This document shows positions 15,098-22,784 of a stretch of DNA of 39,254 bases, piece by piece (within the stretch, counting starts at the first letter, position 1; each line of letters starts with the position of its first letter). Source of the stretch: an uncultured Collinsella sp. (GTDB lineage Bacteria > Actinomycetota > Coriobacteriia > Coriobacteriales > Coriobacteriaceae); NCBI GenBank assembly GCA_900550965.1, contig URUC01000006.1:1-39254 (forward strand). Reading direction: 5' to 3'. Made by a program: the position numbers and the translations under genes. A model generated the notes under the pieces. The model was not told the DNA's origin. It searched no databases and saw only the letters and a program-made list of their open reading frames with translations.

Positions 15098-17314
15098 ATG
15101 GAACAATTCCCGCGATCGAACTCGCGCAGCTCACGCCACTCGAGCGATCAACAGGCGCCGCACGAACGCTCGCGCGCCAGCCGCCAAACCTCCGAGCCGC
15201 GCCAAGCCGCAGACCCCCATCGCGCGTCTGCCAACAAGGGCGCCCACGCCAGCAGCGCCACAAAAGAGCAGGTGCCCGCGCGCCCCAAATCTCGGTATAT
15301 CCCCGCCCTCGACGGTCTGCGCACGCTTGCCGTCGTCGCGGTGGTGCTCTATCACCTCAACCTCACCTGGGCGCAGGGCGGCTTGCTTGGAGTCACGATT
15401 TTCTTTGTGCTCTCGGGCTACCTGATCACGCGCCTGCTCATCAACGAAGTATCAAAGACCGGCCGCATCGACCTCAAGAGCTTCTGGATCCGCCGCATCC
15501 GTCGCCTGGTCCCCGCCGTGGTGACCGTTGTGGTTGTAACCTGTGCGCTGTGCACCGTCTTCAACCACGTGATGCTCACCAAGATGCGTCCCGACATTCT
15601 GCCGTCGCTGCTGTTCTTTAACAACTGGTGGCAGATTATGCAGGACGTTTCGTACTTCAACGCCCTGGGCGACCCCTCGCCGCTTACGCACTTTTGGTCG
15701 CTCGCCATCGAGGAACAATTCTACCTGGTTTGGCCACCGCTGCTGTTTGCCATGGTGTCCATGCATGTGAGCAAACCCAACACGCGCCGTGTGGTCCTGG
15801 GACTCGCAGCGGTATCCGCCCTTGCCATGATGGTGCTCTACAACCCTGCCGCCGACCCCAGCCGCGTGTACTACGGCACCGACACCCGCGTCTTCTCGCT
15901 GCTGCTGGGCGCCTGGATGGCCTTTATCCCCAATCGCGACCTGGCGCCGGTGCGTCTCGCTCATCGTTTGGGGCTCAATCGCCTGGCTGGCGCCGCCAAG
16001 CACGGCAAGAACGCCGAGGGCAAGCCTGGCGAGAAGGCCGACAACGCAGCCGAGACCGTCCCGGCACAGCCGAGCGCCCTCGTGCGCTTTTGGTCCTCGC
16101 CCGCATCCATCGATGTGTTGGGCGTCGTGGGTCTGGTTGGCCTTGCCGCCATGGTCGCGCTCACCAACGGCTACACCGCGTTCCAGTATCGCGGCGGCAC
16201 GCTGCTATGCTCCATCCTCACGCTCATGGTCATCGCGGCCTGCGTGCAGCCCCAGGGAATGGTTGCCCGCGCACTGTCCGCCGAGCCGCTCGTGTGGGTT
16301 GGCAAGCGCTCGTACAGCATCTACCTGTGGCACTATCCGCTACTGTTGCTCATGAACCCGGTCGCCAACATCAACGATACGCCGTGGTGGCAGTACATTT
16401 TGCAGGTGTTGTTGGTGGTCGCCGTAGCCGAATGTTCATATCGCTTTATCGAGACGCCGTTTAGAAAGGGCGCCTTTGGGCGCACCGTATCCGAGTTCCG
16501 CGACGGCACCACCGCGCCCGCCAACTGGGTGCGCGCGCACGTCCCTGTCTGCGCAGCCTGCGCTGTCGTGTTGGTCGTTGCACTGGGCGGCCTGATCTTT
16601 GTGCCCGAGACGTCTGCGCTGAGCGGTGAGGGCGCCGAAGTCCTCAACAAGGAAGCCAAAAACACCGCGCCCACAGACCAACAGGCGGCCGACGACACCG
16701 ACAAGGACAACGACGGCTTCCCCGATGGCTCCTACGACCTGTTGATGATCGGTGACTCCGTGTCGCTGCGCGCCGTTGATTCCTTTGACGGCGTGTTCCC
16801 GCACAGCCATATCGATGCCGAAAAGGGCCGCCAGTTTGATGCGGGCCGCGCGACATTTGAGGGCTATCTCCAACAGAACCTTGCCGGCAAGATCGTGGTC
16901 TTTGCACTGGGCACCAACGGCTTGGTAACCGACGACCAGATCGACGCCATCATGACCGATGCAGGAGATAAGCGTATTGTGGTGTTTGTGAACACGCGCA
17001 GCCCGCAGCCGTGGGTTGGCTCTACCAACCAGGCCATCGCCAACGCTGCTACGCGCTACAAGAACGTGCGCGTTATCGACTGGTACGGATACAGTGCCAA
17101 TCGCAACGACCTGTTCGATGGCGATGGCACGCACCTGTCGACCACTGGCGTGACTGAGTACCTCAACTTGATCCACGATGCAGTCAAGAAGGACCTGCCC
17201 GTGCATCCCGAGGATCACGTCAACGATCCGCAGCCGGCGGCCGTCAAGTCTGCCACCGACGCGCTCGTCAATGCGCTCGCTCTCAAGCCGCACAAGCTGG
17301 GCACCGACAAGTAA
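15098..17314 (+). CDS. OatA-like acyltransferase-3/SGNH fusion (peptidoglycan or glycan O-acetyltransferase)
   Basis: A membrane enzyme that passes acetyl groups across the membrane and onto an extracellular glycan, most likely peptidoglycan. 738 residues. A polar, Ser/Arg-rich cytoplasmic tail (1-65) precedes the acyltransferase-3 domain (about 66-460, some ten membrane segments, H86 in LYHLNLTW, and YRFIETPFRKG). A last membrane segment (about 483-503) leads to an extracellular SGNH esterase domain (about 547-700) with S554 in GDSVS, N607 in GTNG, and D676 and H679 in DGTHLS. The linker holds DTDKDNDGFPDG (533-544), which looks like a calcium-binding loop. Only a weak SD (GGATG) precedes the ATG. 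A TACAAT lies upstream at 15052-15057 without a clear -35. It is divergent from rbsK. Confidence 0.9.
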   Translation: MEQFPRSNSRSSRHSSDQQAPHERSRASRQTSEPRQAADPHRASANKGAHASSATKEQVPARPKSRYIPALDGLRTLAVVAVVLYHLNLTWAQGGLLGVTIFFVLSGYLITRLLINEVSKTGRIDLKSFWIRRIRRLVPAVVTVVVVTCALCTVFNHVMLTKMRPDILPSLLFFNNWWQIMQDVSYFNALGDPSPLTHFWSLAIEEQFYLVWPPLLFAMVSMHVSKPNTRRVVLGLAAVSALAMMVLYNPAADPSRVYYGTDTRVFSLLLGAWMAFIPNRDLAPVRLAHRLGLNRLAGAAKHGKNAEGKPGEKADNAAETVPAQPSALVRFWSSPASIDVLGVVGLVGLAAMVALTNGYTAFQYRGGTLLCSILTLMVIAACVQPQGMVARALSAEPLVWVGKRSYSIYLWHYPLLLLMNPVANINDTPWWQYILQVLLVVAVAECSYRFIETPFRKGAFGRTVSEFRDGTTAPANWVRAHVPVCAACAVVLVVALGGLIFVPETSALSGEGAEVLNKEAKNTAPTDQQAADDTDKDNDGFPDGSYDLLMIGDSVSLRAVDSFDGVFPHSHIDAEKGRQFDAGRATFEGYLQQNLAGKIVVFALGTNGLVTDDQIDAIMTDAGDKRIVVFVNTRSPQPWVGSTNQAIANAATRYKNVRVIDWYGYSANRNDLFDGDGTHLSTTGVTEYLNLIHDAVKKDLPVHPEDHVNDPQPAAVKSATDALVNALALKPHKLGTDK

Positions 17315-17338
17315 CCTGCAGCGCAAACTTCCCACATC

Positions 17339-17374
17339 CGGAGGGGGTGCCCGCCACGGCAGGCACCCCCTCCG
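17339..17374 (+). terminator. GC-rich hairpin after the OatA-like gene
   Basis: Arms CGGAGGGGGTGCC and GGCACCCCCTCCG pair perfectly over 13 bp around a 10-nt loop, 25 nt after the stop codon. No T-run follows, so it may be a Rho-independent stem of weak type or an mRNA-stabilising hairpin. Confidence 0.55.
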
Positions 17375-17379
17375 ACAGT

Positions 17380-17410
17380 TAGGGACGTTCCTTATGTGCC
17401 GGCACCCAGG
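17380..17410. repeat. fragment of the GGGACGTTCCTT intergenic repeat family
   Basis: Contains AGGGACGTTCCTTATGTGCC and GTGCCGGCAC. The same words occur inverted near 33319-33350 (GGAACGTCCCCAAGTGCCG). Apart from this, the hairpin at 17339 and the inverted repeat at 17548-17777, I see no gene in the 545-nt gap 17315-17859. Confidence 0.5.
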
Positions 17411-17547
17411 GACACTCCTGACACAGCCGAGGAACGCCCTCCTTGCGACCAAATTCTGGGCGCCTCGCCACCCCGAACGTTGTTTCCAAGCCCACACCCG
17501 CAGCAAACAACCCAAAATCACTCTTTTCGAGCCGGCTCCAAGGGGTC

Positions 17548-17777
17548 GTGGACAAAAAGGGGCAAATATGAGTACTGTTACCATTTTAGTAGCAGGCAAA
17601 ACCACCCAAAATGACGTCCGAGCGACCCCTACAACCCCCTAAAGCAGCCAACCTGACTGGTTTAAGACATATTGGAGCCAATTTTAATGAACATACTATC
17701 GGCTATGTCCATTATCTTCTTGGATGTAAATGCTATTCACTTAGCAACAGTACTCATATTTGGCATTTTTTGTCCAC
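17548..17777. mobile_element. MITE-like element bounded by 32-bp inverted repeats
   Basis: The left end (17548-17579) and the reverse complement of the right end (17746-17777) match at 29 of 32 positions. Both start GTGGACAAAAA and end CAAATATGAGTACTGTT. The 166 nt between them are AT-richer than the surroundings and carry no ORF of note. No target-site duplication was recognised, so this may be two facing repeat copies rather than one mobile unit. Confidence 0.5.
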
Positions 17778-17806
17778 TGCCATATAACTAATGCCCTATA
17801 GCGGGC

Positions 17807-17841
17807 AAAAAACAGGCCGCAGTCCATCGCTGCGGCCTGTT
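17807..17841 (-). terminator. Rho-independent terminator after the NRAMP-family gene
   Basis: On the minus strand AACAGGCCGCAG and CTGCGGCCTGTT form a perfect 12-bp stem followed by TTTT, 19 nt beyond the stop codon. Confidence 0.92.
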
Positions 17842-17859
17842 CGGAAGCAAAAGTGGGCG

Positions 17860-19122
17860 CTAAGCGCTGTAACCCATCGCCTGCAGGACAAACATGACGA
17901 CCGTGAGCACCGTAATCACACCGATAGTCGCCCAAGTGAGCACGTTCCACACGCGACCGTTGCGGTTAGTGCCCATAATGTGACGGTCGGCGGCGATAAC
18001 CACCTGGAACACCAGAACCACGGGCAGTAGCACGCCATTGATGACCTGCGAGGTCATCATAATCTGGAACAGATCGACACCGGGCATGAGCACCAACACG
18101 GCAGAAATACCGATGATGGCCGTAATGATGCCGCGGTAAACCGGGGCCTCATCCCAGCTGCGATCGGCGCCGCGCTCCCAACCAAATGCCTCGCAGATGG
18201 CACTCGACGTAACGCCCGGCAGCACGCAGGCAGCCAAAAAGCTCGCTGCAACCAGGCCCGAGGCAAACAGCACCGTGGACCACTGACCCGCGATGGGCTC
18301 CAGCGCGCGGGCGGCATCGGCAGCATCGCTAATCTGAATACCCGCCGGGAACAGCACCGTACCGGTCGTGATGATAATAAAGCCCGCAATGATATCAGCA
18401 GCGATCGAGCCGCTCACGGTATCAATGCGCTGCAGCACGATGTCGTCCTCGCCCGCGTTCTTATCGACCACGTTGTTCTGCGCCAAGAAAATCATCCACG
18501 GCGCGATGGTGGTACCGATCGTTGCGACCACGAGCGACACGTAGCTGGGGTCATTTTGAATGTTAGGCACGACCAGGTCGACCGCGACCTCACCCCAGTT
18601 GGGGCCAGCCATAAACGCGGCGACAATATAGGTCACGAAGACGCAGCTTACCAACAGCAGAATCTTCTCGATGCGCTGGAAACTACCCGACATGGTAAGC
18701 ATCCACACCAGCAGCGCCACCAACGGCACCGAGATGCTCGCCGGCACGCCAAAGAGAGCAAGGCCGCTGGCGATACCCGCAAACTCCGAAATGGTCACAG
18801 CCGTGTTGGCGATCAACAGCGCCGCCATAGCAAGTACACTCTTGCGCACGCCAAAGCGCTCGCGAATGAGCGATGCCAGGCCCTTGCCCGTGACGCAGCC
18901 GCAGCGCGCCGCGGTCTCCTGCGTCACGATGAGCAGCACGGTCATGACGGGAAGCATCCACAGCATCTTGTAGCCATAGCTGGCGCCCGCGCTGGAATAC
19001 GTTGCAATGCCGCCGGCGTCATTGCCCGAAAGCGCCGCCAGCAGACCGGGACCCATAGCGCCAAAGATGGCCGCGATGGTCAACTTTTGCTTGGTGCCCG
19101 ACTTTTGCTTGGTATTTTGCAC
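17860..19122 (-). CDS. NRAMP-related divalent metal transporter of the Mg2+-type (NRMT-like)
   Basis: A proton-coupled or facilitative SLC11-fold membrane carrier, 420 residues, about 11 membrane segments. In Mn/Fe transporters TM1 has DPGN and TM6 has a metal-binding Met in MPHN. Here TM1 reads SGNDAGGIAT (D35 kept, Asn to Gly at 38) and TM6 reads TIAPWMIF (Met to Ala at about 207). Loss of the sulfur ligand and the Asn is the pattern described for NRAMP-related magnesium transporters, known from Eggerthella lenta. The GTG at 19120-19122 is chosen because AGGTGG lies just upstream; longer in-frame starts would run into the preceding gene. It follows the MgtE-like gene by 8 nt, which supports Mg2+ (or Mg2+/Mn2+) transport. 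Confidence 0.88.
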   Translation of the reverse strand: MQNTKQKSGTKQKLTIAAIFGAMGPGLLAALSGNDAGGIATYSSAGASYGYKMLWMLPVMTVLLIVTQETAARCGCVTGKGLASLIRERFGVRKSVLAMAALLIANTAVTISEFAGIASGLALFGVPASISVPLVALLVWMLTMSGSFQRIEKILLLVSCVFVTYIVAAFMAGPNWGEVAVDLVVPNIQNDPSYVSLVVATIGTTIAPWMIFLAQNNVVDKNAGEDDIVLQRIDTVSGSIAADIIAGFIIITTGTVLFPAGIQISDAADAARALEPIAGQWSTVLFASGLVAASFLAACVLPGVTSSAICEAFGWERGADRSWDEAPVYRGIITAIIGISAVLVLMPGVDLFQIMMTSQVINGVLLPVVLVFQVVIAADRHIMGTNRNGRVWNVLTWATIGVITVLTVVMFVLQAMGYSA

Positions 19123-19130
19123 GCGACCAC

Positions 19131-20975
19131 CTAACCCATGACCGACATGGTGAGCAGCACCGCAGCGGCGCAGTACGCTACGCACGAGATCATGACGGCA
19201 ATAACGTTCATGGCGGTGCCCGACGTGTTGAGGTCATGCTCGTCACGCCAGAACAGCACCATCAGGTAAATCACGGCGCTCATGTTGCCAACCAGGCAAA
19301 TGATGGCAGCGATATTAAAGCACCCGGTAAAGAGTTGCTCCTCAAACATGGACGCATCGGGGAACGCAGCGGTGCGCACCAGCTGGGCGCACAGGTAGGT
19401 CACGAGTGACAGAATCAGGCCCATGCCCGTGCTCTGGAAGAAGAACCCCAGATACGGCTTGGGCTCGTCGTCGTGACCGTCATACTCCAGGAAGTAGTTC
19501 TTGACGAACGACACCATGCGCGAGGCCGCCAGCAGCACGAGCGGCATGGCGCACATGGGGAACACCACCAGATGCGCGGAGCCGAGCGCCGTTCCCAGCA
19601 CGGTCGCCATGATGCACGACGCGATGCCCCATACAACAACCCAGTACTGGCGATGCACGAACCAGCTGAGCACATTCGTCGAGTCATCGGACGCGCTATC
19701 GCCCGAGCCGACACCGGCGATCTGCAGGTCCTCCTGGTGCTCCTCGGCGATAACGTCCATGGCGTCGTCGAAGGTCACGATACCCAGGATGTGGCGGTTC
19801 TCGTCACAGACGGGGATAGCTACCAGGTCATACTTGGTCATCTCATCCGTTACGTCTTCCTGGTCCTCGTCCGGCGACACATAGACCAGGTCGCGATAGG
19901 CCAGCTGACCCAGCGTGGCGTCGCGGTCGGCTACAATCAGCGTGCGCAGTGAAAGCACGCCGGTCAGCATGCCGCTCGGATCCTCGGTATAGACGTAGTA
20001 GACGCTCTCGAAGTCCTCGTCGAGCTCGCGAATCGCCTCGATGGCGTCACCGACCGTTGCCGTGGCGGGCAGGGAGACAAACTCCGAGGTCATGATGCGG
20101 CCGGCGGTGTTGTCTTCATACCCTAACAGGTTACGAATCGCCTTCTCCTCCTTGACGCCCATCAGGCGCAGGAGCTTCTCGGCCTTCTCATAATCGAGCT
20201 CGTCGATCAGGTCGGCAGCGTCATCCGGGTCCATCATGGCCAGCATCGACGATGCGTCCGTGTCGGACAGGCCCTCGAGCATCTCGGTCATGAGCTCGTC
20301 GTCATCGAACTCCGAGATGGCCTCGGCGGCCTGAGCCGTGTCGAGCTGTGCGAACACCTGCGCGCGTAGGCGCGGGTCGAGCTGCTCGATAATGTCGGCG
20401 ATGTCGGCAGGGTGCAGCTCGCCGAGCGTCTTGTGCGACACCGAGAGCTGGATGTTCTTAGTCGAGCGATCGAGCAGGTCCATGTAGGACCAAGCGATGA
20501 TGTCCTCACTGAGCGGCTTACCCAGGTGCTTCATAAAGCCTTCGACGATATGCTCGAGCGCGGGGCTGATGGCGCGTAGCAGACCGCGGGCACCGACCTC
20601 GGCACCCAGCAGGCGCAGCTGGTTTTCGCCCGACATGGAAAACTTGATGTCGTTTACGCGCACGACCTTCATGCCCTGCGTGTCGACGATCTGCTTGTTG
20701 AGCACGTCGCGTGCGAGCAAGAGCTCGGTCGGCTGCAGGTACGAAAAACGGATTTCGGTGGCCGACGCCTTAAGGTACACGCCCGTCTCGTCGATACGGT
20801 CGACCCATTTGCGCCAACTGATCATAAACGGCGTCTTGCCGGGTCCGCGGAACGCGAGCGACGTCACGTGCGGAAAAACTTCACCGGTAGCAATACCAAA
20901 ATCGTTGACCACGCCGAGCTTTTCGCCGTCGACGTCCAAGACCGGCAATTTGAGCATCTCACTCAGATAATTCAA
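19131..20975 (-). CDS. PRC-barrel/MgtE_N/CBS protein with C-terminal five-helix membrane domain (MgtE-like)
   Basis: A 614-residue protein. Two PRC-like segments (about 3-75 and 84-135, the second with LARDVLNKQIVDTQGMKVVRV) precede an MgtE_N superhelix (185-285, repeated LDP and DD motifs), a CBS pair (295-415) and five hydrophobic helices (about 444-614). The soluble half matches Mg2+-sensing MgtE modules. The membrane half lacks the GGN motif typical of MgtE channels, so channel function is uncertain; it may instead regulate the NRAMP-type transporter encoded 8 nt downstream. The start is a TTG at 20973-20975 behind GGGGAG. An in-frame stop lies four codons upstream, and the next ATG (20957) would cut into the PRC motif. 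See the mini-ORF at 20959-20991. Confidence 0.85.
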   Translation of the reverse strand: MNYLSEMLKLPVLDVDGEKLGVVNDFGIATGEVFPHVTSLAFRGPGKTPFMISWRKWVDRIDETGVYLKASATEIRFSYLQPTELLLARDVLNKQIVDTQGMKVVRVNDIKFSMSGENQLRLLGAEVGARGLLRAISPALEHIVEGFMKHLGKPLSEDIIAWSYMDLLDRSTKNIQLSVSHKTLGELHPADIADIIEQLDPRLRAQVFAQLDTAQAAEAISEFDDDELMTEMLEGLSDTDASSMLAMMDPDDAADLIDELDYEKAEKLLRLMGVKEEKAIRNLLGYEDNTAGRIMTSEFVSLPATATVGDAIEAIRELDEDFESVYYVYTEDPSGMLTGVLSLRTLIVADRDATLGQLAYRDLVYVSPDEDQEDVTDEMTKYDLVAIPVCDENRHILGIVTFDDAMDVIAEEHQEDLQIAGVGSGDSASDDSTNVLSWFVHRQYWVVVWGIASCIMATVLGTALGSAHLVVFPMCAMPLVLLAASRMVSFVKNYFLEYDGHDDEPKPYLGFFFQSTGMGLILSLVTYLCAQLVRTAAFPDASMFEEQLFTGCFNIAAIICLVGNMSAVIYLMVLFWRDEHDLNTSGTAMNVIAVMISCVAYCAAAVLLTMSVMG

Positions 20976-20991
20976 TGGTGCTCCCCATCAT
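20959..20991 (-). CDS. 10-codon mini-ORF overlapping the MgtE-like start
   Basis: A near-ideal ribosome site (GGAGGAATA) precedes ATGATG, which opens MMGSTIELSE and stops at TGA (20959-20961). This overlaps the TTG start of the MgtE-like gene in another frame. The stop is created by the tandem duplication TGAGTGAG. With one TGAG the ATG would read straight into the PRC domain (…IELSEMLKLPVLD). It may be a leader peptide, a frameshifted true start, or a sequencing artefact. Confidence 0.55.
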   Translation of the reverse strand: MMGSTIELSE

Positions 20992-21305
20992 TATTCCTCC
21001 GGACGCGGCCATGCCGGCGCGCCATCCGTGGACTTTTAGATATTTATACGCATGCGCGGGCGGCACGCCGCTCGGCGCTCACACCCCGTGCATGCGCAGA
21101 AAGCACCTGCATGGGGTCATCGACTGTATGGTCGAGGTTTGGATTTCACCTGTAACCTTTCTCTTGACCCTTATTATCCGCAGTAACTATAGCATCAGCA
21201 TCGCGCTGTGGCGCCAAATTTATGCGCTGCACATCGCAGGCATACCAAAGGCTGACGCATCCGTGACATAGTCATTGGGGACGTTCTTAAATGACTACCC
21301 AATAA
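20992..21305. other. 314-nt intergenic region upstream of the MgtE-like gene
   Basis: No gene is seen. On the minus strand a TATAAA (about 21046-21051) could be a -10 without a clear -35. Further upstream lie hairpin-forming words: TCGAC with GTCGA (21120-21135), ACCCC with GGGGT (21083-21087 with 21113-21117) and repeated GCATGC. A metal riboswitch was considered, but no M-box or yybP-ykoY consensus could be matched by eye. A plus-strand TTGACC with TATAGC 18 nt later (about 21163-21192) leads to no gene. Confidence 0.4.
21270..21296. repeat. GGGGACGTTCTTAAATGACT repeat, copy 1
   Basis: AGTCATT, then GGGGACGTTCTTAAATGACT: a short palindrome (AGTCATT with AATGACT) around GGGGACGTTCTT. It ends 9 nt before the 3' end of the deacetylase-like gene. 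Inverted relatives lie at 29731-29762 and 33415-33447, also at gene 3' ends. Confidence 0.7.
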
Positions 21306-22712
21306 CTACTCTGCGGTGTCGTTGTCCTCGGCAAGTTGGGGGAACACGGCATCCTTGGGCATGGTGGCCTTCGTCAGCGAGGTGAGCTTTTTGCTCAGCG
21401 ACGTGTCCGTCTTGACCAGGTCGCTGAGCGTCACGATCTTGTAGCCGTCGGCAATGAGGCCGTCGATAATCTGCGGCAGCGCCTCGAGCGTCTGCTCGGC
21501 GCATTCGTCTCTATCGGTGAGCAGCACGATATTGCCCGGCGTCACCGAATCGAGCACCGTCGAGACCTGCTCGTCGGCACCGTTGAGCAGCCAGTCGCCC
21601 GAGTCAATATTCCACGAGACCACGGCGGAGACCAGGTCCATCGCATCAATCCAGTTTTGCTCGTCAAAGGCAGCGTAGGGAGCACGCAGCAGCATCGTCT
21701 TCACGCCGGTCGCCGACTTAATCGCATCGGTGCCTTTCGTGATCTGCTCGCGTACCGCCTCACGGTCCTGACCCTTGAGCGAATCGTCGCTGTAGCTGTT
21801 GGATCCGATTTCGCACCCGGCATCGACAATCGCCTTGGCCGTGGCGGACGAGGCCTCGACCGCATCGCCTGAAAGGAAGAACGTCGCGGTGACGCCCTTT
21901 TCCTTGAGTACCTGCAAAATCTGCTTGGTCGCTCCGCTCGGGCCCTCATCAAACGTCAGCGCCACGTACTTTTCGTTGCCCTTGGGTGCCACGCTCGCGC
22001 ACGCAACGACGCAATCGGTAGCGGGCACAACCTCGCCGCGGTCCTGCGTCTTACCCGATTGCTCGCCGACCCACACCTCCGAGCGGCCCTGGACACCCCA
22101 CGTCTGCACATACTCGATAGCGCCCGTGCCCTCGACCTTGAGCTTGGGCTCGATAACCGAAGCCTGAACCTCGTGCTTCTCGTAGGTGTTACGGCCATCC
22201 TTGACCGTCACCTTCTCGCCGCCCTCAAGTTCGCGGCTTTTCCACTTACCCTGTTTTATGCGCTTGCCGTCCACCTTAACCGACAGCTTTTCGCCGCCAT
22301 GGCGGGTCAGCACGCTGTCATCGACGGCCAGCAGGTCGCCTGCGTCGTAGGTGTCAGTCAACTCCTGGTCGTCGATGAGATTCTGCAGCGTAGAGCCCAC
22401 GCGCACCGCGGTCTTCTGGCCGTTGAGCTCCACGTCCACACTGCGGTTGACGTAGCCCACGACGGCAGCGATAAACAGCACGAGCGCGCAACCCACGGCG
22501 ATGAGCGCATAGGGCAGACGGGACGGTCGGCGCGGCAAGCGCCCGTTGCCGATGCGCGCACTGCGATCGCTAAACCCGCGGCTATGGTTGAGGTACATCG
22601 CGCCGGGCTTACGGCGACGGCGGCGCTGACCGCTGGGCAGCTGCCCCAGGTCGCGGCGCGCCGTCGGACGCGCACCCGAGCGCCCGTTTAAGTTGGATCC
22701 ATTTTGGCGCAT
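21306..22712 (-). CDS. membrane-anchored polysaccharide-deacetylase-fold protein, probably catalytically inactive
   Basis: A 468-residue protein: a basic cytoplasmic tail (1-66), one membrane helix (about 68-88), an extracellular DUF348-like region (about 92-180) and a NodB-fold domain (about 245-435). The NodB motifs are recognisable but broken. Motif 1 is TFDEGP (D255 kept, metal Asp to Glu). Motif 2 is SNSYSDD where NHTYSHP is usual, so both metal His are lost (N305, D309). Motif 5 is LLTD in place of LxHD. RAPYAAF and DSGDW remain. A Zn-dependent deacetylase should not work with these changes, so a glycan-binding or structural role is more likely. The start follows GGGGGAGGG. It is last in a run of envelope genes. 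Confidence 0.85.
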   Translation of the reverse strand: MRQNGSNLNGRSGARPTARRDLGQLPSGQRRRRRKPGAMYLNHSRGFSDRSARIGNGRLPRRPSRLPYALIAVGCALVLFIAAVVGYVNRSVDVELNGQKTAVRVGSTLQNLIDDQELTDTYDAGDLLAVDDSVLTRHGGEKLSVKVDGKRIKQGKWKSRELEGGEKVTVKDGRNTYEKHEVQASVIEPKLKVEGTGAIEYVQTWGVQGRSEVWVGEQSGKTQDRGEVVPATDCVVACASVAPKGNEKYVALTFDEGPSGATKQILQVLKEKGVTATFFLSGDAVEASSATAKAIVDAGCEIGSNSYSDDSLKGQDREAVREQITKGTDAIKSATGVKTMLLRAPYAAFDEQNWIDAMDLVSAVVSWNIDSGDWLLNGADEQVSTVLDSVTPGNIVLLTDRDECAEQTLEALPQIIDGLIADGYKIVTLSDLVKTDTSLSKKLTSLTKATMPKDAVFPQLAEDNDTAE

Positions 22713-22733
22713 GTGCCCTCCCCCATAAACACA

Positions 22734-22763
22734 GCAAGCCGGAGCAACAGGTCTCCGGCTTGC
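22734..22763 (-). terminator. hairpin after the PRC-barrel gene
   Basis: GCAAGCCGGA (22734-22743) and TCCGGCTTGC (22754-22763) form a perfect 10-bp stem, followed on the minus strand by TGTGTTTA. Probably a weak terminator between the PRC gene and the deacetylase-like gene. Confidence 0.6.
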
Positions 22764-22784
22764 CTCCCATCATTTGGTACGTCG

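Noticed and set aside
21000..21200. M-box or yybP-ykoY riboswitch before the MgtE-like gene
   Set aside because: Only short partial matches; the conserved core words could not be found by eye.
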